Source: Streptomyces meridianus | GTDB taxonomy: Bacteria > Actinomycetota > Actinomycetes > Streptomycetales > Streptomycetaceae | Length of the DNA stretch: 64,000 bases | Assembly (NCBI RefSeq): GCF_023703325.1 | Contig: NZ_JAMQGM010000049.1 | Span: forward strand, 62,001 to 126,000 | Reading direction: 5' to 3' | Shown here: positions 35,174 through 43,628 of the stretch, one piece after another | How the letters are laid out: each line of letters opens with the position of its first letter | Position numbering within the stretch: position 1 is the first letter of the stretch | Notes under the pieces: generated by a model | Database searches by the model: none | What the model was told of the DNA's origin: nothing | The model's input: only the letters and a program-made list of their open reading frames with translations | Translations under genes and position numbers: made by a program

Positions 35174-37989
35174 CGGGAATCGGCAGCCGCAGGAACGGCA
35201 CGGCCCGGCCACGGCCGGACTCCGGCTCCGTGCCCTGGATACGGACCCGGCTGAGGGCCGGCCGGGTTCCAGCCCTGGCCCTGGGCGTCCTCGTCCTGGT
35301 CACCGCCTTCCTGGCCGCCGCGCTGCCCCGATCCGTCGACCGCTACGAGAACGCCGCCCTGCGGACCGTGCTGACCGGCGCCGAGGCCCACCAGCGGCGC
35401 GTGGACGTCACCGCCGAGTTCCACCGCCGGGACGCGGCCGCCGGTGCAGCGGCCGTGCCCTCACCAGCCGAACTCGCCGCGACGGCACAGGCGTTGCACA
35501 CGGCTGCGGGGCCCTCCCTCCCCCTCGACACGGCGGCGGCCGTCCACGGACTGCGCAACGCCGATGCTGCAACCGTCAACGATCCGGGGCTGCCCATGCC
35601 CTCACGGCGAGTCCCCGAGGTCACCCTGCTCGCCCAGCAAGGAGAGCTGCGCTCCCACGTCAGGCTGATATCGGGGCGGATGCCCTCCGGTCGGGCCCGC
35701 GCGGACGCGGACGACGAGGCCGTCGAAGGCGTGGTCACCGCCGCGACGGCCGAGAAGATGCACCTCGAGGCAGGGTCGGTCATCCACCCGGTCGTCGGCC
35801 GGACCGGCCGGCTGCCGGTCAGGGTGACCGGAATCGTCGAACCGCGCGCCCCCCGCGCTCCCTACTGGCACGCCGAACCCGATGTCGACCGGGCCGGACT
35901 GCAGGCCGTTCCCAGCGGCAACGGCCCCCCCACCTACTACTGGCACTTCTCCGTCCTCATCGGCGACGCGGACCGCGACGTACTGCCGCGGTTCACCGGC
36001 GGCGCCCTCGCCTACTGGCACCACCCCCTGGAAACCGGCGGGGTCGCTGCCCGTGACGTTCCCGCCCTGCGGCGGGCTCTGACCTCCCTGGCCGGAGGCG
36101 AGGCCAACTCGGTGCTGCGGGTACTGGCCCCCGTGCCCGGACTCGCCGTGGACGGGGAGGCCGTGGGAACCCTGCTGAGGGACTTCGAGCGCGAACGCCG
36201 GTCCGCCGTCCCGCTCGTGCAGATCGCCGTCGTCGGGGTCGCCACGGTCGCCGTGATCGTTCTGCTCCTCGCCGGCGCGCTCGCCGCCACCGGACGCGCC
36301 GCGGAACTGGGTCTGCTGCGGGCCCGCGGTGCCGGGCTCCCCGGACTCGGGCTGCGTCTGCTCGGTGAGACCGCTGCGGTCGCCGTGCCGTCAGCCGCCG
36401 CCGGAACCCTGCTCGCCCTGGCGCTCGTCACCACCGAGCGGTACCTGACGGCGGTCGTGCTCGGCGCGGCCGTGGCGGCCACGGCCTCGGCGGCACTGCC
36501 GATCCGGGCCGTTCTGGCCCATCACCGGCCGCGGGTCGCCGGCCGCGACGACGTGGCGGCCGTCCGGCCCTCGCGGCGCCGGACGGTCGCGGAACTGACC
36601 CTCGCAGCGTTGGCCGCCGCGGCGCTGGCCGCCCAGTGGAGCCGCGGCCCGTCCGCCGGCGCCGACCTGCTCACCGCAGCCGCACCGGTGCTGCTGGCGA
36701 CGGTCGCGGCTGTGGTCCTGCTCAGGCTGTATCCGCTGCCGTTGCGGCTGCTCGTGCGGTGGACAGCACGCCTCAGGGGTGCCGTCGTCCACCTCGCCCT
36801 GGCCCGGGCCGCCCGGGCCGGGGCGGTCACGGCCATGCCGCTGCTCGCCGTCCTCGTCGCGTTCACCGTCGCGTCCTTCGGCGGATCGGTTCTCGCCGGC
36901 ATCGCCGCCGGCCGGGAGCATGCCGCGACGGCCTCGGTCGGAGCCGATGTGCGCATCCGCGCGTTCACCGTGTTCCCGGACGGTTTCACCGATCGGGTCC
37001 GCCGGATCGACGGAGTGCGCGACGTCGCAGTGGTGCGCACCGAATTCGGCCTGTCCACCGACAACTTCTCCACGCCGCCGCTCACCCTGGTGGCCGTCGA
37101 CCCCGCCTCCTACGCCCGGCTCGTGCACCGCCTCGGACCGGACGGCGATCCTCCGTTCCCCGGTGCAGTGTTGAGCCGCAGCGGCGGGGAGGACGCCCTG
37201 CCCGCCGTCGTCTCCCCGGGCCTGGCGCGGGTGATCGGAGCACGAGGGCAGGTCACGGTCGAGGCCCAGTCCGGCCCCACCCTCGTCCGGGCGGTGGCCG
37301 TCCGGTCCGCCACCCCGGCAACCACAGGGGACTTCGCCGTGGTCTCCGCCGAGGCGCTGGCCCGGGCGCACCCCGACATGAGGGGCACGGACTTCCTGGC
37401 CCCCAATGCCGTCCACATCACCGGTGCGCGCGCGGACACCGGGGCCCTGCGGGCCCTGGCCCGCGGCGGAGAGGGCCTGGCCGTGGACGTCCGGGCCGAG
37501 GAACGCGCCGGTTACGGGTCCGGCTCCCTGCAGTCGGGCGCACAGCGGGTGTACGTGGCGGCGGTCGCGGCGGGCGCCGGATACAGCATCATCGCCCTGC
37601 TGCTCGCCCAGCTCCAGGAGGCCCCCCGGCGCAGGGCCCTGCTGTCCGGGCTGCGGGCCGTCGGCATGACCCGGCGCCAGGCCCGGTCGCTGGTCACGCT
37701 CGAACCCCTGCCGCAGGTGGTCGTCGCAACGGCCGGAGGTGTCCTCACGGGCCTGGCCGCGGTGCCCCTGCTGCGCGGGGGAGTGGACGTGACCGCGCTC
37801 GCGTTCGGCGCCGACGTGCTGCCGCCGGAGGTCGCGGGTACGACGGCCGTACTGGTCCCCGACCCGCTGTCGTTCGTACTGCCCGCGGTGGTTCTGCCGG
37901 CGGCGGTGTGCGCGATGGCGTCGGCCCAGGCACGGTGGAGCGCCCGCAGGGCGACGGCAGGGGAACTGAGGACGGGGGAGCAGACATGA
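35170..37989 (+). CDS. FtsX-like ABC transporter permease 2
   Basis: ATG 35170 after GGGGAGGAGGAG gives 939 residues. An N-terminal helix (VPALALGVLVLVTAFLAAAL) follows a basic lead; a large extracellular domain spans about 45-340; helices include VPLVQIAVVGVATVAVIVLLLAGALAATG and a block at 440-580. The C-terminal FtsX-like part has QRVYVAAVAAGAGYSIIALLLAQLQEAPRRRALLSGLRAVGMTRRQARSLV. It probably dimerises with permease 1. It overlaps the first ATPase gene by four bases. Confidence 0.88.
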   Translation: MTGIGSRRNGTARPRPDSGSVPWIRTRLRAGRVPALALGVLVLVTAFLAAALPRSVDRYENAALRTVLTGAEAHQRRVDVTAEFHRRDAAAGAAAVPSPAELAATAQALHTAAGPSLPLDTAAAVHGLRNADAATVNDPGLPMPSRRVPEVTLLAQQGELRSHVRLISGRMPSGRARADADDEAVEGVVTAATAEKMHLEAGSVIHPVVGRTGRLPVRVTGIVEPRAPRAPYWHAEPDVDRAGLQAVPSGNGPPTYYWHFSVLIGDADRDVLPRFTGGALAYWHHPLETGGVAARDVPALRRALTSLAGGEANSVLRVLAPVPGLAVDGEAVGTLLRDFERERRSAVPLVQIAVVGVATVAVIVLLLAGALAATGRAAELGLLRARGAGLPGLGLRLLGETAAVAVPSAAAGTLLALALVTTERYLTAVVLGAAVAATASAALPIRAVLAHHRPRVAGRDDVAAVRPSRRRTVAELTLAALAAAALAAQWSRGPSAGADLLTAAAPVLLATVAAVVLLRLYPLPLRLLVRWTARLRGAVVHLALARAARAGAVTAMPLLAVLVAFTVASFGGSVLAGIAAGREHAATASVGADVRIRAFTVFPDGFTDRVRRIDGVRDVAVVRTEFGLSTDNFSTPPLTLVAVDPASYARLVHRLGPDGDPPFPGAVLSRSGGEDALPAVVSPGLARVIGARGQVTVEAQSGPTLVRAVAVRSATPATTGDFAVVSAEALARAHPDMRGTDFLAPNAVHITGARADTGALRALARGGEGLAVDVRAEERAGYGSGSLQSGAQRVYVAAVAAGAGYSIIALLLAQLQEAPRRRALLSGLRAVGMTRRQARSLVTLEPLPQVVVATAGGVLTGLAAVPLLRGGVDVTALAFGADVLPPEVAGTTAVLVPDPLSFVLPAVVLPAAVCAMASAQARWSARRATAGELRTGEQT

Positions 37990-39017
37990 GCGACCGGGTC
38001 GTACCGGTGTCACTGGCCGAACTCGAGCGCCGCGCCGCTTCGGATCTCCGGCCGGAGGCGGACCACCAGGGCGCGCTGATCAGCTGCGAGCGCGTGGTGC
38101 GGATCTTCACTGCGGACGGTGTCGAGGTCCAGGCCCTGCGCGGCCTGGACCTCGAGGTGGAGCGCGGTGAACTCCTGGCCCTGGTCGGCGCGTCCGGCAG
38201 CGGGAAGTCCACCCTGATGAACATTCTGGCCGGGCTGGACGCGCCGACCGCGGGCTCCGCCCGGGTGGCCGGGTTCGACCTCGTGGACATGGACGCGGAC
38301 GCCCGGCTGAGCTACCGGCGCGACGTCGTCGGGTTCGTCTGGCAGCAGACGGCACGCAACCTGTTCCCCTACCTGACAGTCCGGCAGAACGTCCTGTTGC
38401 CGATGCAGCTGAACGTCGGGCGCAGCCGCCGGCGCGGGCGCAGTCGGCGCGCCGCCCGTGCCGGCGAACTGCTGGACCTGCTCGGCGTCGCCCACTGCCA
38501 CGACCGGCGTCCCGACCGGATGTCCGGCGGCGAACAGCAGTGCGCCGCGATCGCCGTCGCCCTGGCCAACGAGCCCGAGCTGATCCTCGCCGACGAGCCG
38601 ACCGGCGAACTTGAGTCGGACGCCGCCGAACAGGTCCTGGCGGCTTTCCGGACGGTCAACGAGGAACTGGACACCACGGTCGTCCTGGTCACTCACGACC
38701 GGACGGTCGCATCCGCAGTCCGCCGGACCGTCGCCATCCGGGACGGGCTCACCGCCTCCGAGGTGCTCCGCGGCAGCGCAGTCGGCGACGACGGCGCAGA
38801 AGCCGTCACCGCGCGGGAGTACGCCACCATCGACCGCTCCGGACGCCTCCAGCTCCCGCAGCGTTTCACCGAGGCCCTGGCCATCGGACGCCGGGTTGTG
38901 CTGGGGCTGGAACACGACCACATCACCGTCCGGCCCGGCGACGGCCCGGGCGGAGCGGACGATCCGCCGGACACGTCCCCGGCCGCCGGGAACCCCACAC
39001 CGCAGGAGGCCAGTTGA
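37986..39017 (+). CDS. ABC ATPase with a C-terminal AbrB-like domain
   Basis: ATG 37986 overlaps the permease stop (ATGA). The 343-residue protein has Walker [10 protein letters not shown] (68-76), an unusual Q-loop [16 protein letters not shown], signature MSGGEQQ, Walker [13 protein letters not shown] and the H-loop VTHD, placing it in the LolD/MacB class. After the ATPase core, 38812-38938 encodes [18 protein letters not shown] then [14 protein letters not shown], which resembles a SpoVT/AbrB swapped-hairpin domain. The signature lacks the usual RVAIARAL, reading CAAIAVAL. The two permeases precede it and a second ATPase follows. Confidence 0.9.
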   Translation: MSDRVVPVSLAELERRAASDLRPEADHQGALISCERVVRIFTADGVEVQALRGLDLEVERGELLALVGASGSGKSTLMNILAGLDAPTAGSARVAGFDLVDMDADARLSYRRDVVGFVWQQTARNLFPYLTVRQNVLLPMQLNVGRSRRRGRSRRAARAGELLDLLGVAHCHDRRPDRMSGGEQQCAAIAVALANEPELILADEPTGELESDAAEQVLAAFRTVNEELDTTVVLVTHDRTVASAVRRTVAIRDGLTASEVLRGSAVGDDGAEAVTAREYATIDRSGRLQLPQRFTEALAIGRRVVLGLEHDHITVRPGDGPGGADDPPDTSPAAGNPTPQEAS

Positions 39018-39790
39018 CCAGCAAGGAACCGGCACACCGCTGCGTCCCCGAGCGGCCCGCCCGGCGCGCCGGTGCGGCGGGCCCCGAGCCGGGGCGCGGG
39101 TCCGGACCGGACTCCGTGGTCGTCGTCGACGACGCGGTGCGCACCTTCGGCCGCGGACCCACCGCCGTCCACGCGCTGCGGGGAGTCTCGTTCGGCGTTC
39201 GGCGAGGTGAACTGCTCGCCGTCAAGGGGCGCTCCGGAGCGGGAAAGACCACGCTGCTCCATCTCATCGGCGGCCTGGACCGCCCCGATGCCGGCAGCAT
39301 CCGGATCGACGGCAGGGATCTCGCCGCGCTCAGCGAGCGGGAGCGGCTCCAACTGCGGCGCGAGACCGTCGGGTTCGTCTTCCAGAGCTTCGGCCTGATT
39401 CCGGTGCTCACCGCCGCCGAGAACGTCGGCGTGCCGCTGAGGCTGAGCCGGACGGACCGGAAGGTTCGTGAGGAACGTGTCGCCCTGCTGCTCGCGCTCG
39501 TCGGCCTGTCCGGGCACGCGGAGCAACGCCCCGGCGAACTGTCCGGTGGCCAGCAGCAGCGTGTCGCCGTCGCCCGCGCCCTGGCCAACCGTCCCGCCCT
39601 GCTCATCGCCGACGAGCCGACCGGCCAGCTCGACGCCGAGACGTCCCTCGCCGTCATGGAACTGCTGCACGCCGTGGTGCGCAGCGAAGGCGTCACCGCC
39701 CTGGTCGCCACGCACGACCCCGGTCTCCTCGAACTGGCCGACCGCGTCCTGGAGCTCCGCGACGGCCGGATCGTTTCCGGGAACGGCTGA
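39014..39790 (+). CDS. ABC ATPase of the FtsX-type system
   Basis: TTG 39014 overlaps the previous stop (TTGA) and follows AGGAGG. The 258-residue protein has a Pro/Gly-rich lead of about 35 residues, then Walker A GRSGAGKTT, Q-loop FVFQSFGLIPVLTAAENV, signature LSGGQQQRVAVARAL, Walker B LLIADEPTGQLD and H-loop ATHD. It is the LolD/MacB class, with every catalytic motif intact, and closes the four-gene operon. Substrate unknown; lipoprotein or small-molecule export, or a role in cell-wall hydrolase activation, are typical for the class. Confidence 0.92.
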   Translation: MTSKEPAHRCVPERPARRAGAAGPEPGRGSGPDSVVVVDDAVRTFGRGPTAVHALRGVSFGVRRGELLAVKGRSGAGKTTLLHLIGGLDRPDAGSIRIDGRDLAALSERERLQLRRETVGFVFQSFGLIPVLTAAENVGVPLRLSRTDRKVREERVALLLALVGLSGHAEQRPGELSGGQQQRVAVARALANRPALLIADEPTGQLDAETSLAVMELLHAVVRSEGVTALVATHDPGLLELADRVLELRDGRIVSGNG

Positions 39791-39944
39791 CCGCACCCGC
39801 TGCGGGACCCGCGGGCCGCCGGCCGGGCAGGCCTTCTGCCGCCGACCGGACGCGGTGCGGATCCGCCGTCGCCCGGCCCGCCCGGTCCCCTCGATGTCCC
39901 CTGCCGTCTGCCCCGGAAGGCGGAGAAGCCCTACCATCGTGCGT

Positions 39945-40424
39945 ATGGGCATACATGTCTGCTCGCTGAAGAACAGTCAGGCGCAGAAGATCCCGCCTGG
40001 CGAGACGTACACGATGGTCCGCTTCCCCTTCGACGCCGACGGCGAGCCCTACGACCGGTACCGCATGCACCAGCCCGACCAGCCGGACGACGTCCACGCG
40101 ATGTACGGCGACCCGCGCTCCGGCCTCATCTGGCCCTCTGCCGACGGCTGGGGATCACTGACCGCCATGCTGCACTGGGAGGACGGCTCCTACACGGAGA
40201 CCCGTGACCGGTTCGTCCGCGACCCCCTCGGGCTCTTCGGTGCCCCCGACTCCACCGCCACCGAGGACCATGCGACGACGCCGGGCGGCAACTACCACCA
40301 CAAGAGCCATGAGATGTTCGTCCACCCGGGCATCCCCGTCGGCCTGATGGTGCGGCACAACTCCTCGAGGTCGCTCCTCCTGACGTTCGCCGAGTTCAAG
40401 CTGGCCATCCATCCCCTCGACTGA
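39945..40424 (+). CDS. conserved protein of unknown function, 159 residues
   Basis: ATG 39945 gives MGIHVCSLKNSQAQKIPPGETYTMVRFPFDAD..., soluble and acidic, rich in aromatic residues (SGLIWPSADGWGSLTAMLHWEDGSYTE). The C-terminal part has a His cluster (NYHHKSHEMFVHPGIPVGLMVRHNSS). No signal peptide or known domain is apparent. Strand-like alternation suggests a beta-rich fold. The ribosome site is weak and neighbouring genes give no clue. I do not recognise it. Confidence 0.65.
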   Translation: MGIHVCSLKNSQAQKIPPGETYTMVRFPFDADGEPYDRYRMHQPDQPDDVHAMYGDPRSGLIWPSADGWGSLTAMLHWEDGSYTETRDRFVRDPLGLFGAPDSTATEDHATTPGGNYHHKSHEMFVHPGIPVGLMVRHNSSRSLLLTFAEFKLAIHPLD

Positions 40425-40541
40425 CCGACGGACATGTCGTCCGGGCGGTTCCCACGGCGTCGGCGCACGCCGGAGGCGTCCGGGTGACACCGGCGCCACG
40501 CCGCGCCTGCGCTCCGCCCACCGACCCCTACGTTGGCCGAC

Positions 40542-41423
40542 ATGAACCGATACCTCACCAGTTGTCATCGAGCCCGGGGCCGGCAGGCGGGGACGCTCCC
40601 GGCTCCACCGGGTGCGAGGACCCCGCGCAGCCGCCGAGTGCTGCGGCGCGCCGTCGCCGCCGCGGCGGTCGCCTCCGCCCTGCTGCTGCCCACGACCGCC
40701 GGCGCGGTCCCGCACCGCGGCCCGGCCACGGCCGCAGCACCGGCCCAGCTCGCGCCGGAGCGGGCACCCTCTCCCGTCGAGCACCTCTTCGGCTCGGACA
40801 ACCGGCGCATCCCCACCGACGAGAAAGTCGTCGCCCTGACGTTCAACGCCGCATGGAACGACGCCGGTCTGGACACGATCCTGGCCGAGCTGCGCCGCCG
40901 GAGGGTCCCGGCGACGTTCTTCCTCACGGGCGACTTCGCCGATCGCCACCCCGAAGCGGCCCGGGCGATGGCGGCCGAGCACGGCATCGGCAACCATTCC
41001 TACAACCATCCGCAGTTCGCGGAGCTCAGCAGCCAGGAGATGACGGACGAGGTGATGCGGGCCGACGACGCGATCCGCCGCGCCACCGGCGCCGAACCGC
41101 TGCCCTTCTTCCGCTTCCCCTACAGCGAGACCACGGAGCAGGGCATCGCGCACGTCAACGCACTCGGGTTCGCGGACATCGAGTTCACGGCGGACACCAA
41201 CGGCTACCTCGGCGCGGCCGGCGGCATGACCGTGGACCGGGCCGTCGCGCGCGCGGTGGATGCCCTGGCCCCGGGAGAGATCGTGCAGATGCACGTCGGG
41301 GCGTCCGACGGGCAGGGCCCTGTGCTCGACGCGGAAGCGCTGCCCCGGATCATCGACGCCGTCCAGGAGCGGGGCTACCGGATCGTCGACCTTCGCACCC
41401 TGCTGGCGGCGGACACCGTCTGA
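40542..41423 (+). CDS. secreted polysaccharide deacetylase (CE4/NodB) with altered motif 1
   Basis: ATG 40542 (MNRYLTSCHRARGR) is chosen over TTG 40533. The 293-residue protein has a basic lead, an export helix (RRAVAAAAVASALLLPTTAGA) and a NodB domain: VVALTFNAAWNDAGLDTILAELRRRRVPATFFLTGDFADRHP, GNHSYNHP, FFRFPYSE and EIVQMHVG. The zinc-binding HSYNH is intact, but the usual TFDD of motif 1 is TFNAAWND. The enzyme probably removes acetyl groups from peptidoglycan or chitin-like glycans outside the cell, if still active. It converges with the FadR-type regulator, 13 bases apart. Confidence 0.88.
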   Translation: MNRYLTSCHRARGRQAGTLPAPPGARTPRSRRVLRRAVAAAAVASALLLPTTAGAVPHRGPATAAAPAQLAPERAPSPVEHLFGSDNRRIPTDEKVVALTFNAAWNDAGLDTILAELRRRRVPATFFLTGDFADRHPEAARAMAAEHGIGNHSYNHPQFAELSSQEMTDEVMRADDAIRRATGAEPLPFFRFPYSETTEQGIAHVNALGFADIEFTADTNGYLGAAGGMTVDRAVARAVDALAPGEIVQMHVGASDGQGPVLDAEALPRIIDAVQERGYRIVDLRTLLAADTV

Positions 41424-41436
41424 CCGGGGGAGGGGC

Positions 41437-42225
41437 TCATCGGAGAGCCGGCCCCGCGACGGACCCGTCCTCCAGCGCGGCGGCGAGCAACTCCCTTTTC
41501 TCCTCCTCGACATGGTCGGCGTAGTAGTCGTAGAGCGCCCGGCGGGCCAGCGCGGCGGCACGCTCGCCGTCGCGCTCCCGGATCGCGGCGAGCACCTGGC
41601 GGTGATGGGCGACGGACCGCTCCATCCACGCCCGGGTGTCGTCCGAGGAGGCGATCCTTCCCTTGATGACGTCGACGACGGCGTCGTGCACCGCGCGGGC
41701 GCACAGTCCGAGCAGCGCGTTGCGGCTGGCCTCGGCGACCGCCTGGTGGAACAGCGCGTCGGCCTCGCTGAAGGCGTGCAGCCCCACGTCGATGAGCGCC
41801 TCCATCCGGTCGATCTGCTCGGCCATCCGCGCCAGGTCCGCCTCGCGGTGCAGCCGGGCGGCCAGCCGGTTGCTCTCGGCGTCCAACACCATGCGGAACT
41901 GGACCAGTTCACCGAGACTCGACAGATGGGAGCGGGTCAGACGGCCCAGAGCACTGCTCAGATTGTCCGGAGTGACCCCCAGCACCTCGGCGCCCAGAGG
42001 ATCGCCCGGACGCGACCGGATCAGCCCGGCGGACTGCAGAACCCGCAGCGCCTCGCGCACGGTGGACCGTCCGACGGCGAACTGGTTCACCAACTCCCGC
42101 TCGGCCGGCAGCCGGGAGCCCGGAGGGAGGTCGCCGCCGAGGATGCGGTCCTCGATCTGCTCGGCGACCCGCTGATAGGCGCGCACCGGCTGCACGGGCC
42201 GGAAGGGGGCGTCGTGGGCGGGCAT
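41437..42225 (-). CDS. FadR/GntR family regulator of the adjacent catabolic operon
   Basis: ATG 42225 (MPAHDAPFRPVQPVRAYQRV) after GAGGGAC gives 262 residues. Residues 15-80 are a GntR winged helix (VAEQIEDRILGGDLPPGSRLPAERELVNQFAVGRSTVREALRVLQSAGLIRSRPG). The helical FCD effector domain follows (FRMVLDAESNRLAARLH; ADALFHQAVAEASRNALL; MERSVAHHRQVLAAIRERD), whose Asp and His residues often hold a metal and bind an organic acid. It diverges from the M20 operon across a region with a FadR-type palindrome, so it is that operon's likely repressor. Confidence 0.93.
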   Translation of the reverse strand: MPAHDAPFRPVQPVRAYQRVAEQIEDRILGGDLPPGSRLPAERELVNQFAVGRSTVREALRVLQSAGLIRSRPGDPLGAEVLGVTPDNLSSALGRLTRSHLSSLGELVQFRMVLDAESNRLAARLHREADLARMAEQIDRMEALIDVGLHAFSEADALFHQAVAEASRNALLGLCARAVHDAVVDVIKGRIASSDDTRAWMERSVAHHRQVLAAIRERDGERAAALARRALYDYYADHVEEEKRELLAAALEDGSVAGPALR

Positions 42226-42309
42226 CGGTGTCCCTCGCTGTTCCGTCTCGGTGCCACGCCCTCGTCTCATCCGGTGGGCACGGTTCGGCACATCCATCCG
42301 CTCGGCCTC

Positions 42310-42336
42310 TTGACCAACTCCTGAGCGTGCTAGAAG
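42310..42336 (+). promoter_or_regulatory. candidate promoter of the M20 operon
   Basis: TTGACC (42310-42315) and TAGAAG (42331-42336) are 15 bases apart, slightly short. The palindrome at 42352 would then lie close to the transcription start, well placed for repression. Confidence 0.45.
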
Positions 42337-42351
42337 AGTACGGGAAATCAA

Positions 42352-42364
42352 CTGGTCTGACCAG
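42352..42364. promoter_or_regulatory. FadR-type operator
   Basis: CTGGTCTGACCAG is a perfect 6+1+6 palindrome with the TGGTC-N-GACCA core of FadR-subfamily sites. It lies 37 bases before the M20 start, downstream of the candidate promoter, in the gap shared with the FadR-type regulator gene. Confidence 0.8.
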
Positions 42365-42401
42365 CTGTCCGGTCGCCTGGCCAGCACGCTTGGAGGTCCT
42401 C

Positions 42402-43628
42402 ATGCATTCCGGTTCGAGTACCGCGCCCCGGGAACCGGTGGTCGACACCGACGCCGCGGTCTCCCTCACTCGCGACCTGGTGCGGCTGCGCACCGTCAGC
42501 GCGGCGGGCAGCGAGGAGGTCGAACGGCCGGCGGCGGAACTCGTCTCCCGGCTGTTCACCGCATTCGGCTGGGAGCACGAGGTGTCGGAGGTGGCGCCGG
42601 GCAGGCCGAACGTCGTCGCCGTCGTCGAGGGCGGCGGCGGCCCCGGGCCTACGCTGATGTTCGAGGGCCACACCGACGTCGTCACCGAAGGCGACCCCGG
42701 GGACTGGAGCATCGACCCGTTCGGCGGGGAGATCCGGGACGGCAGACTCTGGGGACGCGGCGCCGCCGACATGAAGTCCGGCCTCGCCGCGATGATCCAC
42801 GCAGTGCGGGCCCTGCAACTGGCCGGCCCCTTCCCCGGCCGCATCGTCCTCGGCGTGCTCGCCGACGAGGAGGGCATGATGCTCGGCGCCAAGGCATTCG
42901 CCGCATCCCCGCTGGCCGCCGAGGTCGATGCCGTCATCGTCTGCGAACCCGAGGGCTACGAGGTGTGCACCTCGGCCCGCGGCGGCATCCGCATCCGCCT
43001 GGCCCTCACCGGCGTCATGGCCCACGGCGCCATGCCGCAGGAGGCCAGGAGCCCGCTGGTCGCCGGGGCCCGCATCGTCGAGGCACTCGCCGGAGTCCAG
43101 GGCTGGGCCCAGAACCGCTTCGGCACCCACCCCCACGCCGGGAAGGTCACCGTCACCCCCACCGTGCTGCGTGCCGGCGACCCGGACCAGCTCAACGTCA
43201 TCCCCGCCCACGGCCTCGTCGGAGTCGACGTGCGCACCGTCCCCGGCACAGACCACGGCGAACTGACCGGCCGGATCCGCCGGGCCGCCGAGGTAGCCGC
43301 CGGGACGGAGGGAGTCGGAGTCGAACTCACCGTCGTCGACGACCGGCCCGCCGTCGAGGTCCCCGAGAACCACCCCGTCGTCACCGCACTTGTCGCCGCA
43401 CACCGCCGGGAGCACGGCACCCCGCCCCCCTTCGGCGCCGTACCCGGCACCACGGACGGGACCATCCTCACCCGCGACGCCGGCCTGCCCACCGTCGTCT
43501 ACGGGCCGGGCGGCAAATGGATCGCCCACCAGAAGGACGAGTACGTCGAAGTGCGCGAGATCGGCGAGTACGCCCGCGTGTACGCCGCCGCGGCACGGCA
43601 CTTCCTGACCGGCGGAGGTGCCGTATGA
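42402..43628 (+). CDS. M20 family amidohydrolase/peptidase (ArgE/DapE-like)
   Basis: ATG 42402 (MHSGSSTAPREPVVDTDAAVSL) after TGGAGG gives 408 residues. The di-zinc site is complete: FEGHTDVV, LWGRGAADMKSG, the catalytic pair in LADEEGMM, CEPEGYE and the late WIAHQKDEYVE. The dimerisation domain contains ALTGVMAHGAMPQEARSPLVAG. Relatives cut N-acyl or peptide bonds of small molecules. It heads a six-gene operon with an aldehyde dehydrogenase, SDR, transporter and a second hydrolase, so it probably cleaves an imported amide. Substrate unknown. Confidence 0.9.
   Translation: MHSGSSTAPREPVVDTDAAVSLTRDLVRLRTVSAAGSEEVERPAAELVSRLFTAFGWEHEVSEVAPGRPNVVAVVEGGGGPGPTLMFEGHTDVVTEGDPGDWSIDPFGGEIRDGRLWGRGAADMKSGLAAMIHAVRALQLAGPFPGRIVLGVLADEEGMMLGAKAFAASPLAAEVDAVIVCEPEGYEVCTSARGGIRIRLALTGVMAHGAMPQEARSPLVAGARIVEALAGVQGWAQNRFGTHPHAGKVTVTPTVLRAGDPDQLNVIPAHGLVGVDVRTVPGTDHGELTGRIRRAAEVAAGTEGVGVELTVVDDRPAVEVPENHPVVTALVAAHRREHGTPPPFGAVPGTTDGTILTRDAGLPTVVYGPGGKWIAHQKDEYVEVREIGEYARVYAAAARHFLTGGGAV

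Noticed and set aside
36391-38013. 540-codon antisense frame over permease 2
   Set aside because: Low-complexity Gly/Arg-rich shadow; the sense gene has helices and overlaps in an operon.
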